A DNA stretch of 7,235 nt from an uncultured beta proteobacterium (GCA_903928325.1 CAIYQF010000465.1:1-7235); one strand, 5' to 3'; shown: positions 1 through 6,444, counted from the stretch's first letter. Numbers and translations: made by a program. The notes: generated by a model not told the origin, from the letters alone.

Positions 1-666
1 GACTGGGCTGGCTACGTGCCCGAGGAGTTGATTGGCGTGCAAGAGCTGCTGGCGGACTACCTCAAGTCCCAGGCCCGTGCGCTGGCGGACTTTGGCACCA
101 AGGGCCTGCACGGTTTGCTGCTGGTTTACGTGGGCCTGGCCGTGGGTGCGCTGCTGGCGGCCAGTCCGGCGGCGCCGTCCAACGCGGGCTTGCGCCTGGC
201 GCTGCGCGCGCGCGGGCGCACCTTTATCGCCGCGTTCGGACAAGTGATGTTGGCGCAGCTGTGGATTGCAGCGTTTAACGCCTGCGCCACCGCCGCGCTA
301 CTGCTGTTGGTGCTGCCTTTGTTTGGCGTGGCCATGCCCTATATCGGCTCCTTGGTGGTGCTGACGTTTTTTTGCGGCTTGGTGCCCATCGTTGGCAACC
401 TGGTGTGCAACACCATGCTCACGCTGGCAGGCTTGTCGGTGTCCCCGGCCGTGGGCTTGTCGTGCCTGGTGTTTTTGGTGGTGATTCACAAGGCGGAATA
501 CGCCATCAACGCGCGCATCCTGGGCCGCCAAACCAACACCGCCGCCTGGGAGCTGTTGACGGTAATGTTTGTCGGCGAGGCGGTATTTGGACTGCCCGGC
601 CTGGTGGCCGCGCCGCTGTACTACGCGTTTGCCAAGCGCGAGCTGCAGGTGGCCGGTTGGGTGTGA
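1..666 (+). CDS. AI-2E family (YdiK/PerM-like) membrane protein, C-terminal part
   Basis: The reading frame is open from the first base, so the N-terminal part lies outside the window; 221 residues and a TGA stop are visible. Numbering from the first visible codon, hydrophobic membrane segments occur at about 36-54, 76-108, 112-130, 136-162 and 183-210. The end carries family hallmarks: LVPIVGN (128-133), a polar HKAEYAINARILG segment (163-175), then FGLPGLVAAPL (196-206), which matches the late conserved Gly/Pro-rich part of the AI-2E transporter family. Members are inner-membrane proteins of roughly 350-370 residues with about eight helices. The family name comes from an autoinducer-2 exporter, but most members have no proven substrate, and some are linked to ion/proton antiport, so the substrate here is open. 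It converges on the DUF2520 gene with a 40-base gap. GTG at 16 is an internal Val, not a start. Family assignment is fairly sure; function is not. Confidence 0.85.
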   Translation, partial: DWAGYVPEELIGVQELLADYLKSQARALADFGTKGLHGLLLVYVGLAVGALLAASPAAPSNAGLRLALRARGRTFIAAFGQVMLAQLWIAAFNACATAALLLLVLPLFGVAMPYIGSLVVLTFFCGLVPIVGNLVCNTMLTLAGLSVSPAVGLSCLVFLVVIHKAEYAINARILGRQTNTAAWELLTVMFVGEAVFGLPGLVAAPLYYAFAKRELQVAGWV

Positions 667-705
667 GTCTCTCCGGCATCCCGATGTGGATGCACGCAGC
701 GCACC

Positions 706-722
706 CTTAGTGGCCCGCTAAG
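706..722. other. short hairpin at a convergent gene end
   Basis: CTTAGTG (706-712) can pair with CGCTAAG (716-722) around a 3-nt loop, including one G-T wobble. It overlaps the TAA stop of the minus-strand DUF2520 gene and lies just past the end of the plus-strand membrane gene. There is no T-tract on either side, so this is not a canonical intrinsic terminator. It may protect a 3' end, or arise by chance. Confidence 0.25.
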
Positions 723-1615
723 CGCAGCGCCAAGGCACTAAGCGCTCGGTAAGCGTCCCCGGCTTGGTTGTCCCACGCGCCCACGGCAGCGGACTGGCGG
801 GCTATGGCCTCCGTGTCGCCACGCGCCGCCGGGCCGGTGAGCGCATCTTGCGGCCCCAGGCGCGTGATGTTGGCCACCGCGTTGTTCAGCAAGGAGGTGC
901 GCAAGTGCGGCAGCAGCGCTGCGGGCACGCCGGTGGCGCGCCAGGCGTCTTCGGCCACCGACTGCAGCACCGGCAAAAAGTTGGTGGCAAACACGGCTGC
1001 GGCGTGGTAGAGCAGCTTGTCCTGGCTGCGCACTTCAAAACACTGCGCGCCGATGGCGCTAAAGGCGTCTTGCAGCAGCGCCCGCGCCGCAGGGTCGCCT
1101 TCCAGGGCGCAGGGCGTGCCGACAAACTGGCCGCAGGCGGCCTGGGGCGTGGCAAAACTCAAAATGGGGTGGGCGCTTGCGGTATGCCAGCCTAGAGCGG
1201 CCAGGGGCGCGAGCTGGTCGGCGCCAAGCGCGCCGCTGCAATGGAAGGCGGTGGGGGAGGGCGGCGGTGCAACTTGTGGGGCGGCGGGCGCCGCGTTTGC
1301 CAAGCCGCCTTGGTGGGTGCGCAAGGCCGTGGGGAGACCTGGCGCTTGGACCGCGTGTGCTGCCAGTGCTGCGGCGCTCGCGGCAATGTGCGCGTCGGTG
1401 GTGGCAATCAGCCACACGTCGGCGGGGCGCATGGTGCCCAGACTTTGGGTCGGGGTGCCTGCGCCCATCAATTCGCACGCCGCTCGCGCACTTGCTGGCG
1501 ACCGGGTCAGCACGTCTTGCACCGCAAACACGCCGGCTTGCGTCCACAGCCGCCCCAGCGTTTGGCCCACGCGCCCGGCGCCTATCAGGTTCAGGGTGGG
1601 TTTGGATTGCGCCAT
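707..1615 (-). CDS. Rossmann-like/DUF2520 domain protein (putative NAD(P)-dependent oxidoreductase)
   Basis: This 302-residue protein begins with a beta strand and dinucleotide-binding loop, GAGRVG at 12-17 (the GxGxxG pattern). FHCSGAL follows at 124-130 and HPILSF at 149-154, the Rossmann-like part of the DUF2520 family. The helical C-terminal DUF2520 half contains YHAAAVFATNF (203-213) and LTGPAARGD (259-267). The fold resembles ketopantoate reductase and pyrroline-5-carboxylate reductase. In actinobacteria such proteins sit beside panC (e.g. Rv3603c in M. tuberculosis), but no pan gene is visible here and the substrate is unknown. Residues about 89-122 form an Ala/Pro-rich, low-complexity insert just before the FHCSGAL strand, probably a surface loop. 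The ATG start at 1615 is 3 nt after the srkA stop, with only a weak GGTGGTG upstream, so translation probably depends on re-initiation from srkA. Domain call is confident; enzymatic role is inference. Confidence 0.88.
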   Translation of the reverse strand: MAQSKPTLNLIGAGRVGQTLGRLWTQAGVFAVQDVLTRSPASARAACELMGAGTPTQSLGTMRPADVWLIATTDAHIAASAAALAAHAVQAPGLPTALRTHQGGLANAAPAAPQVAPPPSPTAFHCSGALGADQLAPLAALGWHTASAHPILSFATPQAACGQFVGTPCALEGDPAARALLQDAFSAIGAQCFEVRSQDKLLYHAAAVFATNFLPVLQSVAEDAWRATGVPAALLPHLRTSLLNNAVANITRLGPQDALTGPAARGDTEAIARQSAAVGAWDNQAGDAYRALSALALRLAGH

Positions 1616-1618
1616 GGG

Positions 1619-2626
1619 CTACACCACCAGCGGGTCTTCTTGCATGGCTTCGCATTGCTCCATCAGCATTTGCACCTGGCCTTGCCAGTAGTCGCTGGAG
1701 CCAAACCAAGGAAAGTTGACCGGAAAGGTCGGGTCGCTCCAGCGCCGCGCCAGCCAGGCGCTGTAGTGGATCAGGCGCAGGGTGCGCAGCGGCTCGATCA
1801 GGGCCAGCTCTTCGCGATCGAATTCGCGGAACTGCTCGTAGCCGTCCACCAGCGCGCCCAACTGGCGGGTGCGCTGGCTGCGGTCGCCGCTGAGCAGCAT
1901 CCACAGGTCTTGCACGGCCGGGCCCATGCGGGCGTCGTCCAGGTCCACAAAATGCGGCCCCGGCCCGGCGCTGGCGACTACGTCCGTGGGCGTCCACAAG
2001 ATGTTGCCGGGGTGGCAGTCGCCGTGCAGGCGCAGCAGGCGAATGGGCGACTTCTCACCGGTCAGGGCCGGGTGGCGCGCAATCAAGGCCATGGCCTCGT
2101 CGCAGGCGCGGCTCCAGGCGCCCTGCACGTCTAGCGGCACCATGTCGTGGGCCAGCAGCCAGTCTTTGGGTTCTTGGGCAAAAGTTGCCAGATTGAGCGT
2201 GGGGCGCACCGCGAACGGCTGCTTGGCGCCCACGCTATGGATGCGCGCCAAAAAGCGCCCAATCCACTCCAACACCTCGCCGTCATCCAGCTCAGGCGGC
2301 CTGCCGCCCCGGCGCGGGCTCACGCTAAACGCGAAGCCGCCAAACGGGTGCAGCGTTGCGCCTCCCAGGTGCAAGGGGCCGATCACCGGTATTTCAGCGT
2401 CCATCAGCGCTTGGGCAAAGCCGTGCTCCTCCAAAATCTGCGCCTCACTCCAGCGCTCGGGGCGGTAAAACTTGGCCACTACGGCGCCCCCAATCTCCAA
2501 CTGCACCTGATAAACGCGGTTCTCGTACGACGACAGGGCGGTCAGGCGTCCGTCGCCGCGCAGGCCCACCGAGTCAAGCGCGTCGAGCACGACGTCGGGG
2601 GTCAGAGTTTCAAAGGCATGGTGCAT
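1619..2626 (-). CDS. srkA: stress response Ser/Thr kinase SrkA (YihE/RdoA)
   Basis: This 335-residue protein aligns along its length with E. coli SrkA (328 aa). SrkA is an APH-fold cytosolic protein kinase tied to the Cpx envelope-stress response and to limiting programmed death. Diagnostic stretches are LSSYENRVYQ (31-40), AKFYRPERW with the ATP-site Lys52, and ILEEH (64-68). The catalytic HGDCHPGNILW (201-211) has base Asp203 and metal ligand Asn208. VDLDDAR (227-233) carries the magnesium Asp228, followed by QDLWMLLSGD (239-248) and the NFPWF/DYW end. A Gly/Pro-rich loop (about 212-224) between the two catalytic motifs is longer than in E. coli. I chose the ATG at 2624-2626 because HHAFETLTPD matches the E. 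coli N-terminus. In-frame upstream starts (ATG at 2671, TTG at 2683) would add 15-19 unconserved residues and consume the divergent control region. The ribosome site is weak (AGGG very close to ATG). It leads a two-gene unit with DUF2520. Confidence 0.93.
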   Translation of the reverse strand: MHHAFETLTPDVVLDALDSVGLRGDGRLTALSSYENRVYQVQLEIGGAVVAKFYRPERWSEAQILEEHGFAQALMDAEIPVIGPLHLGGATLHPFGGFAFSVSPRRGGRPPELDDGEVLEWIGRFLARIHSVGAKQPFAVRPTLNLATFAQEPKDWLLAHDMVPLDVQGAWSRACDEAMALIARHPALTGEKSPIRLLRLHGDCHPGNILWTPTDVVASAGPGPHFVDLDDARMGPAVQDLWMLLSGDRSQRTRQLGALVDGYEQFREFDREELALIEPLRTLRLIHYSAWLARRWSDPTFPVNFPWFGSSDYWQGQVQMLMEQCEAMQEDPLVV

Positions 2627-2633
2627 GCCCTGA

Positions 2634-2660
2634 TTGTCAACGCTGGGGTGCTGCTTTAAG
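2634..2660 (+). promoter_or_regulatory. possible sigma-70 promoter for the dioxygenase gene
   Basis: TTGTCA (2634-2639, 5 of 6 to the -35 consensus) is followed, after a short 15-nt spacer, by TTTAAG (2655-2660, 4 of 6 to the -10). The surrounding 2655-2667 stretch is the most AT-rich part of the divergent gap. The spacer is shorter than optimal, so this is only a candidate. Confidence 0.25.
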
Positions 2661-2665
2661 CTTAT

Positions 2666-2683
2666 TTGCATCAAACAGTGCAA
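2666..2683. promoter_or_regulatory. inverted repeat in the divergent control region (possible operator)
   Basis: TTGCA (2666-2670) and TGCAA (2679-2683) are perfect 5-base inverted arms around an 8-base spacer. They lie between the divergent srkA and dioxygenase starts and run into the dioxygenase ribosome site. An 8-base palindrome, TAAGCTTA (2657-2664), lies immediately upstream. This could be a regulator site, but arms this short also occur by chance. Confidence 0.2.
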
Positions 2684-2687
2684 GGAG
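2682..2687 (+). promoter_or_regulatory. strong Shine-Dalgarno site of the dioxygenase gene
   Basis: AAGGAG lies 7 nt before the ATG at 2695. It fixes that codon as the start, although the frame is open further upstream through srkA antisense sequence to 2356. Confidence 0.85.
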
Positions 2688-2694
2688 CGGCGGC

Positions 2695-4140
2695 ATGGGT
2701 TTTAACGAAGTGGCAGTTTTGCAAGGCGGCTTTGCGCCAGTGGAGCGCGAAATCACGTTGGACTTGGCCGATATTGAGGGCGAGATTCCGCGTGATCTGC
2801 ACGGCATGCATGTGCGTAACGGGCCCAACCGCCAGTTTGCGGCGCCCGGGCGCTACCACTGGTTTGACGGCGACGGCATGCTGCACGCGCTGCGCTTTGA
2901 GGGCGGTCGCGTGCAGTACCAAAACCGCTGGATCGCCACCGCCAGCCTGAACGAGGAGCGCGCCGCTGGCACTGCGCTGTGGCAGGGCATCAAAGACCCG
3001 CCCCGGCGCGACCGGCCCGACATGCCGCTCAAAAACACCGCCAATACCGACGTGAAGTTTTTCGCCGGTGAACTGCTCGCCATGTGGTACCTGGGCGGCG
3101 AAGTGCATCGGGTGCGCCCGCACGACCTGGCCACCACCGGCACGCTGGCCCTGGATCCGCGCCTGGCGGGCCTGCACATTTCGGCGCATTCCAAGGTGGA
3201 CGAGCGCACCGGCGAGTTTGTGTTTTTTTGCTACGGCAAAGAGCCACCGTACATGCATTACGGTGTGTTGGAGAAAAGTGGCATGCTCAAAACCCTGGTG
3301 CCGGTGGCGCTGCCCGGGCCCCGCCTGCCGCACGACATGGCGGTCACGCGCAACTACAGCGTGCTGCACGACCTGCCTTTGTTCCAGGACCCCGCCGCCG
3401 CCGCCGCCGGGCGCCACAAGGTGATGTTTTACCCGGAGCTGCCGTCGCGTTTTGGCGTGCTGCCGCGCCACGGAAGTGCAGCCGACATCCGCTGGTTTGA
3501 GGCCAAGCCAACCTACATGTACCACGTCTCCAACGCCTGGGAACAGGACGACGGGCACGGCGGCACCGAGATTGTGATGACCGGCACGCCTTTCAAACCC
3601 CAGCTTGATGCCCGGGGCCAGGCCGACGCCAGCCGCCTGCCCCGGCTGATTGCCCAACTCGGCCAAGACTGCATGTTTTACGAGTGGCGCTTTAACCTGC
3701 GCACCGGCCAGACGCGCGAGCGGGTGATCGACGATGTGCTGAACCAGGAGTTCCCTGTCATCAACAGCGCCTATTTGGGCGAGCGCAACCGCTATTCCTG
3801 GAACACGCTGATGGCCAACGGTGCAGGCCCCGAGGAGCCGCGCTTTTGCGGCATCACCCGCTACGACTTGCAGCAAGACAGTTGCACCAGCTACCACGCG
3901 GGCATACACACGTGGTTTAACGAGCACAGTTTTGCGCCCAAAGACCACGCGCTGGCCGAGGACGATGGCTATTTGGTGGGCTTTATGTGGGACGCCCTGG
4001 CTGCGCGCTCGTATGCCACGGTGTTTGACGCGCACGACGTGGCACAGGGGCCGGTGGCGCGCATTGCGTTGCCGCAACGGGTGCCTCATGGATTTCATGC
4101 GACCTGGGTCAGCCGCTCTCGCTTGGACCGGGGTTGGTAG
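2695..4140 (+). CDS. carotenoid oxygenase family protein (RPE65/CCD/lignostilbene dioxygenase type)
   Basis: This complete 481-residue protein is the usual length for this family of soluble seven-bladed beta-propeller enzymes, which use Fe(II) and O2 to split an alkene bond into two carbonyls. All four iron-ligand histidines can be assigned: His165 (SAHSKVD), His213 (LPHDMAVT), His277 (YHVSNAWE) and His468 (GFHATWV). Second-shell Glu352 sits in QEFPVIN, and Glu410 in NEHSFAP. Other family marks are HVRNGPN (39-45), HWFDGDGMLH (55-64) and AEDDGYLVGF (421-430). At 127-149, where many members have a Glu in an LxE-G motif, this protein has WYLGGEV, so the third second-shell Glu may be absent or shifted. 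No signal peptide is seen. Substrate could be an apocarotenoid, a stilbene or another phenylpropanoid; no carotenoid or aromatic-catabolism gene is nearby to decide. The gene is monocistronic, divergent from srkA, and converges on the kinase gene with a 13-base gap. Confidence 0.92.
   Translation: MGFNEVAVLQGGFAPVEREITLDLADIEGEIPRDLHGMHVRNGPNRQFAAPGRYHWFDGDGMLHALRFEGGRVQYQNRWIATASLNEERAAGTALWQGIKDPPRRDRPDMPLKNTANTDVKFFAGELLAMWYLGGEVHRVRPHDLATTGTLALDPRLAGLHISAHSKVDERTGEFVFFCYGKEPPYMHYGVLEKSGMLKTLVPVALPGPRLPHDMAVTRNYSVLHDLPLFQDPAAAAAGRHKVMFYPELPSRFGVLPRHGSAADIRWFEAKPTYMYHVSNAWEQDDGHGGTEIVMTGTPFKPQLDARGQADASRLPRLIAQLGQDCMFYEWRFNLRTGQTRERVIDDVLNQEFPVINSAYLGERNRYSWNTLMANGAGPEEPRFCGITRYDLQQDSCTSYHAGIHTWFNEHSFAPKDHALAEDDGYLVGFMWDALAARSYATVFDAHDVAQGPVARIALPQRVPHGFHATWVSRSRLDRGW
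3394..3408 (+). repeat. (GCC)5 trinucleotide run inside the dioxygenase gene
   Basis: Five identical GCC codons encode Ala234-Ala238 in the loop QDPAAAAAGR, between the second and third iron-ligand histidines. The run stays in frame when its unit number changes, so it could vary in length between strains without breaking the protein. Confidence 0.6.
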
Positions 4141-4164
4141 GGCGCGCGGCGCTTTAATCCGGGT
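4127..4164. other. imperfect hairpin spanning two convergent stop codons
   Basis: ACCGGGGTT (4127-4135) can pair with AATCCGGGT (4156-4164), giving nine positions with one mismatch and one G-T wobble around a 20-nt GC-rich loop. The loop holds the stop of the dioxygenase gene, and the right arm abuts the stop of the kinase gene. No T-tract follows on either strand. It may form in both transcripts, but I would not call it an intrinsic terminator. Confidence 0.25.
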
Positions 4165-5632
4165 CTGGGTCGTCGGCGCCGAGCTGCTCAAAGGGCAGCG
4201 CCTGCTTGACCAGTATCACGGTGCACGGTGCGTCCATGGCCACCTTGATGGGCACGGTAGCAATAAAGCGCTGCGTCTTGAGGCCGTGGGTGGCCGCGCC
4301 CATCACGATCACGCTGACATGGTTGCCCACGGCATAGTCCAGCAGCGCCTGCGCCACATCGCCCGATTCGAGCACATGGCACGAGGTCTGGTGTCCGGGG
4401 TGGTCCAGCGGCTGCGCCCAAAGATGGAGCTGGGCCAGGTAGCGCCGGTGCAAATGCGTTTCGCTGCGGGCCTCGACCGTGGTGCTGCTCAAGCTGCTGG
4501 GGATGACCGTCACACACGCCAGTCGCGCACCCGGACGCGAGCCCAGTGAGCGGGCAACGGCCTGGCGCAGGGAGTACAGCGTGGCGTCGGTCGCACCTTT
4601 GTAGGGTATGGCCACCAGCACGATGGGCACTTCAGCAATTTGCTCGGCGGGCATCGGGCTGGGCTGGTAGTGCATGCCTGCGGCCTTGATCCAGCGTTTG
4701 AAGTGGGTGCGAAACGGCGTGGCATGGGTGTTGGTTCCGCGTTCGGTGACGTGCACTTGCTCCGGGTGGCTCAGGTCAAAGGCCAAGTGTGCGGCCGAGG
4801 GGTAGCGCTTGGCGGCCTCGGGCTCCAGGCAGCGCAGCACCACCTCTTGCAGCCATTCGGGCAGATCGGGGCGGTGCTTGCGCGGTGGCACTGGGTCGAC
4901 CCACAGGCGCTGGCGCAGGCCCGCTGGCGTGTTGGGCGTGCCAAAAGGCAGCCGACCGGTGCACATCTGGTACAGCATCACACCTATGGCAAAAATATCG
5001 CTGCGCGGGTCGCCGCGCACCCCCACCACTTGCTCGGGCGCAATCCAGCCCGGCGATCCCACGGCTTTGCGCAACTGTTCGGCCAGCAGGTCGGGGTAGT
5101 GCGCGTGGTGGGATAAGCCAAAGTCGAGCAAGACCGCGTCACCAAAGCTGGTTTGCGCGTCGGAGCCTTCGGGCAGCGGCACATCGCGAAACAGCACGTT
5201 CTCGGGTTTGAGGTCCAAGTGAACCGTGTTTTGCTGGTGCAGCGCGTGTGCCGCATGGGCCATGGCGCAGGCCAGCCGCACGATCACGGGTGAAGCAAGC
5301 GCATCGGGCAAGTCCAGCCAGTGCTGCAGGGTGCGGCCACCCACGTATTCCATGACCAGGTAGGGCACGCGCTGCAAGTCCCCGGCGGCCACAAATCGGG
5401 GCACATAGCGGCCGGTGAGCACTTGCAGGATGTGGCATTCCACCTCGAAGCTGACGATGTTTTCCGCCCCGTCGCCGCTGGCCATGCGGGGCACTTTCAT
5501 GGCCATGGCAAAGCCCGGGTCGTGCCCGCCTTGGGCGTAGGACACCCGGTAAATATGGGCCATGCCCCCGCTGTGCATGCATTCGTCGATGGTGAAGCCG
5601 TCCAACACGGCGCTGTTCTCCAACAGCTTCAT
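4154..5632 (-). CDS. Hanks-type Ser/Thr protein kinase fused to a universal stress protein domain
   Basis: This is a 492-residue soluble fusion with no membrane segment or PASTA repeats. The kinase domain (about 10-290) shows a Gly-rich loop SGGMAHIY (21-28), ATP-site Lys46 in AMKVPR, a helix-C Glu at 63 or 65, catalytic loop HLDLKPEN (138-145, Asp140), DFG (170-172), GSPGWIAPE (192-200), SDIFAIG (211-217) and Arg276. The HRD arginine is Leu139, so it is a non-RD kinase and may not need activation-loop phosphorylation. After a linker (290-334), a USP domain spans about 335-475, ending DAPCTVILV. Its G-2x-G-9x-G(S/T) nucleotide motif is degraded: Gly445 is kept, but Thr448 and Ala458 replace the other glycines. 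I chose the ATG at 5630-5632: its ATGA overlaps the stop of the phosphoesterase gene, and GGAGG lies 7 nt upstream. A longer GTG start at 5689 lacks support. Kinase-USP fusions are annotated in related Burkholderiales; targets are unknown. Confidence 0.92.
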   Translation of the reverse strand: MKLLENSAVLDGFTIDECMHSGGMAHIYRVSYAQGGHDPGFAMAMKVPRMASGDGAENIVSFEVECHILQVLTGRYVPRFVAAGDLQRVPYLVMEYVGGRTLQHWLDLPDALASPVIVRLACAMAHAAHALHQQNTVHLDLKPENVLFRDVPLPEGSDAQTSFGDAVLLDFGLSHHAHYPDLLAEQLRKAVGSPGWIAPEQVVGVRGDPRSDIFAIGVMLYQMCTGRLPFGTPNTPAGLRQRLWVDPVPPRKHRPDLPEWLQEVVLRCLEPEAAKRYPSAAHLAFDLSHPEQVHVTERGTNTHATPFRTHFKRWIKAAGMHYQPSPMPAEQIAEVPIVLVAIPYKGATDATLYSLRQAVARSLGSRPGARLACVTVIPSSLSSTTVEARSETHLHRRYLAQLHLWAQPLDHPGHQTSCHVLESGDVAQALLDYAVGNHVSVIVMGAATHGLKTQRFIATVPIKVAMDAPCTVILVKQALPFEQLGADDPDPD

Positions 5633-6381
5633 CGGCCAGCCTCCAGGCGCTGCGCAAAAAATTCCGGCAGACCTGCCTGGCGTATGCACTGGGCCGCAGC
5701 GTCATGGTCGTACGGCACCCGGTGAAAGGTCAGCTGGGCCGCTGCCAGGTCGATCAGGGCGTACATGGCTTGCGGGTTGCCATCGCGCGGTTGGCCCACC
5801 GAGCCCACGGTGGCCAGCCATTGCCGGTGCCGGGGCACCGGAATGGCCACGCCGCTTTGGGGTTGAAACGGCATCAGGGCCCCCTGTGCGCCACGGTAGT
5901 ACAGGGTTTGTGCATGCACATGGCCACCAAAAACGTAGCGCACCGTGGGCCACTGCTGGGCAGCGTCTAGGCTGGCGGTGGCGGCACGGGCGTCGCTGAC
6001 GTAGCGCCACAGCGCGGGGTCGTTGACGCTGGCGTGCACCAGCAGCACCGTGTCGAGCTGCTGTGTCAAAGGCAGGCGGGACAACCAAGTCCGCTGTGCG
6101 CTTGTCAGCTGCTGGTGCGTCCATGCGGCGCCGACGTCGCCCATGGCCTGCACTGCATCCGGCGGGGTGAGCGCGAGTTGGTCGTGGTTGCCTCGCACGA
6201 CGACCGCGCCCTCAAACGCCAGTTGCATGATCCGATCGAGCACCTCGCGCGGCTGGGCGCCGTAGCCCACCAGATCGCCTAAAAACGCCAGTTGTTGCGT
6301 ACCCTGGGCGCGCGCATGCGCCAAACAGGCGTCCATGGCGTGTAGGTTGCTGTGCACATCAGAAAACAGGGCCAGCTTCAT
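5629..6381 (-). CDS. calcineurin-like metallophosphoesterase (YfcE/MJ0936-like)
   Basis: This 250-residue protein has every metal-site motif of the calcineurin-like phosphoesterase superfamily: DVH (Asp8, His10), GDLVGYG (Asp36), GNHD (Asn65, His66), His116 in LVHAS, and GHVH (His154, His156). GSVGQPRDGNP (193-203) is the signature loop of the small YfcE/MJ0936-like branch, whose members hydrolyse phosphodiesters or related small phosphates using two metal ions in the cytosol. The substrate cannot be read from sequence. It is not a classical PPP Ser/Thr phosphatase, so calling it the partner phosphatase of the next gene would be a guess. The ATG at 6379-6381 puts the first metal Asp at residue 8, as usual; no good ribosome site precedes it. 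It is followed by the kinase-USP gene with a 4-base ATGA overlap and lies 63 bases downstream of phoH on the same strand. Confidence 0.92.
   Translation of the reverse strand: MKLALFSDVHSNLHAMDACLAHARAQGTQQLAFLGDLVGYGAQPREVLDRIMQLAFEGAVVVRGNHDQLALTPPDAVQAMGDVGAAWTHQQLTSAQRTWLSRLPLTQQLDTVLLVHASVNDPALWRYVSDARAATASLDAAQQWPTVRYVFGGHVHAQTLYYRGAQGALMPFQPQSGVAIPVPRHRQWLATVGSVGQPRDGNPQAMYALIDLAAAQLTFHRVPYDHDAAAQCIRQAGLPEFFAQRLEAGR
5640..5644 (-). promoter_or_regulatory. Shine-Dalgarno site of the kinase-USP gene
   Basis: GGAGG on the minus strand, 7 nt before the ATG at 5632 and inside the last codons of the phosphoesterase gene. Together with the ATGA stop/start overlap, it decides the kinase start and indicates translational coupling. 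Confidence 0.8.
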
Positions 6382-6412
6382 AGGTCAGGGCAATAAACCG
6401 GTACAGGCGGAC

Positions 6413-6442
6413 AGTATGCGCACAGTTCGGGGAAATTGTCAC
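6413..6442 (-). promoter_or_regulatory. possible sigma-70 promoter for the phosphoesterase/kinase pair
   Basis: On the minus strand, GTGACA (6437-6442, 5 of 6 to the -35) and CATACT (6413-6418, 4 of 6 to the -10) are separated by 18 nt. They sit in the 63-base gap after phoH and about 30 nt before the phosphoesterase ATG. Spacing and position are good, but the match is imperfect. Confidence 0.35.
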
Positions 6443-6444
6443 TC

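Noticed and set aside
1059..1997. Minus-strand open frame of about 312 codons in another phase of srkA/DUF2520
   Set aside because: Arg/Ala/Pro-rich frame shadow without recognisable motifs; the other frame carries clear SrkA and Rossmann/DUF2520 signatures.
1241..2134. Plus-strand open frame of about 297 codons across the DUF2520/srkA junction
   Set aside because: It crosses two well-supported minus-strand genes, its translation is low-complexity and lacks motifs, and open antisense frames are expected at this GC content.
2627..2683. Longer srkA starts (ATG at 2671, TTG at 2683)
   Set aside because: The extra residues are not like the SrkA N-terminus, and these starts would place srkA coding sequence over the divergent promoter region and the dioxygenase ribosome site.
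2356..2694. Upstream in-frame extension of the dioxygenase
   Set aside because: The added residues are Arg/Pro-rich antisense translation of srkA, and AAGGAG before the ATG at 2695 gives the family-like N-terminus.
2671..4191. Long minus-strand open frame of about 506 codons opposite the dioxygenase gene
   Set aside because: It is a mirror of a GC-rich coding gene: its translation is rich in His, Val, Gln and Arg, shows no domain motif, and the plus-strand gene has a strong ribosome site and all catalytic residues.
5633..5689. GTG start adding 19 residues to the kinase-USP protein
   Set aside because: The ATG at 5632 has GGAGG at ideal spacing and the ATGA coupling; the extension only translates the end of the phosphoesterase gene in another frame.
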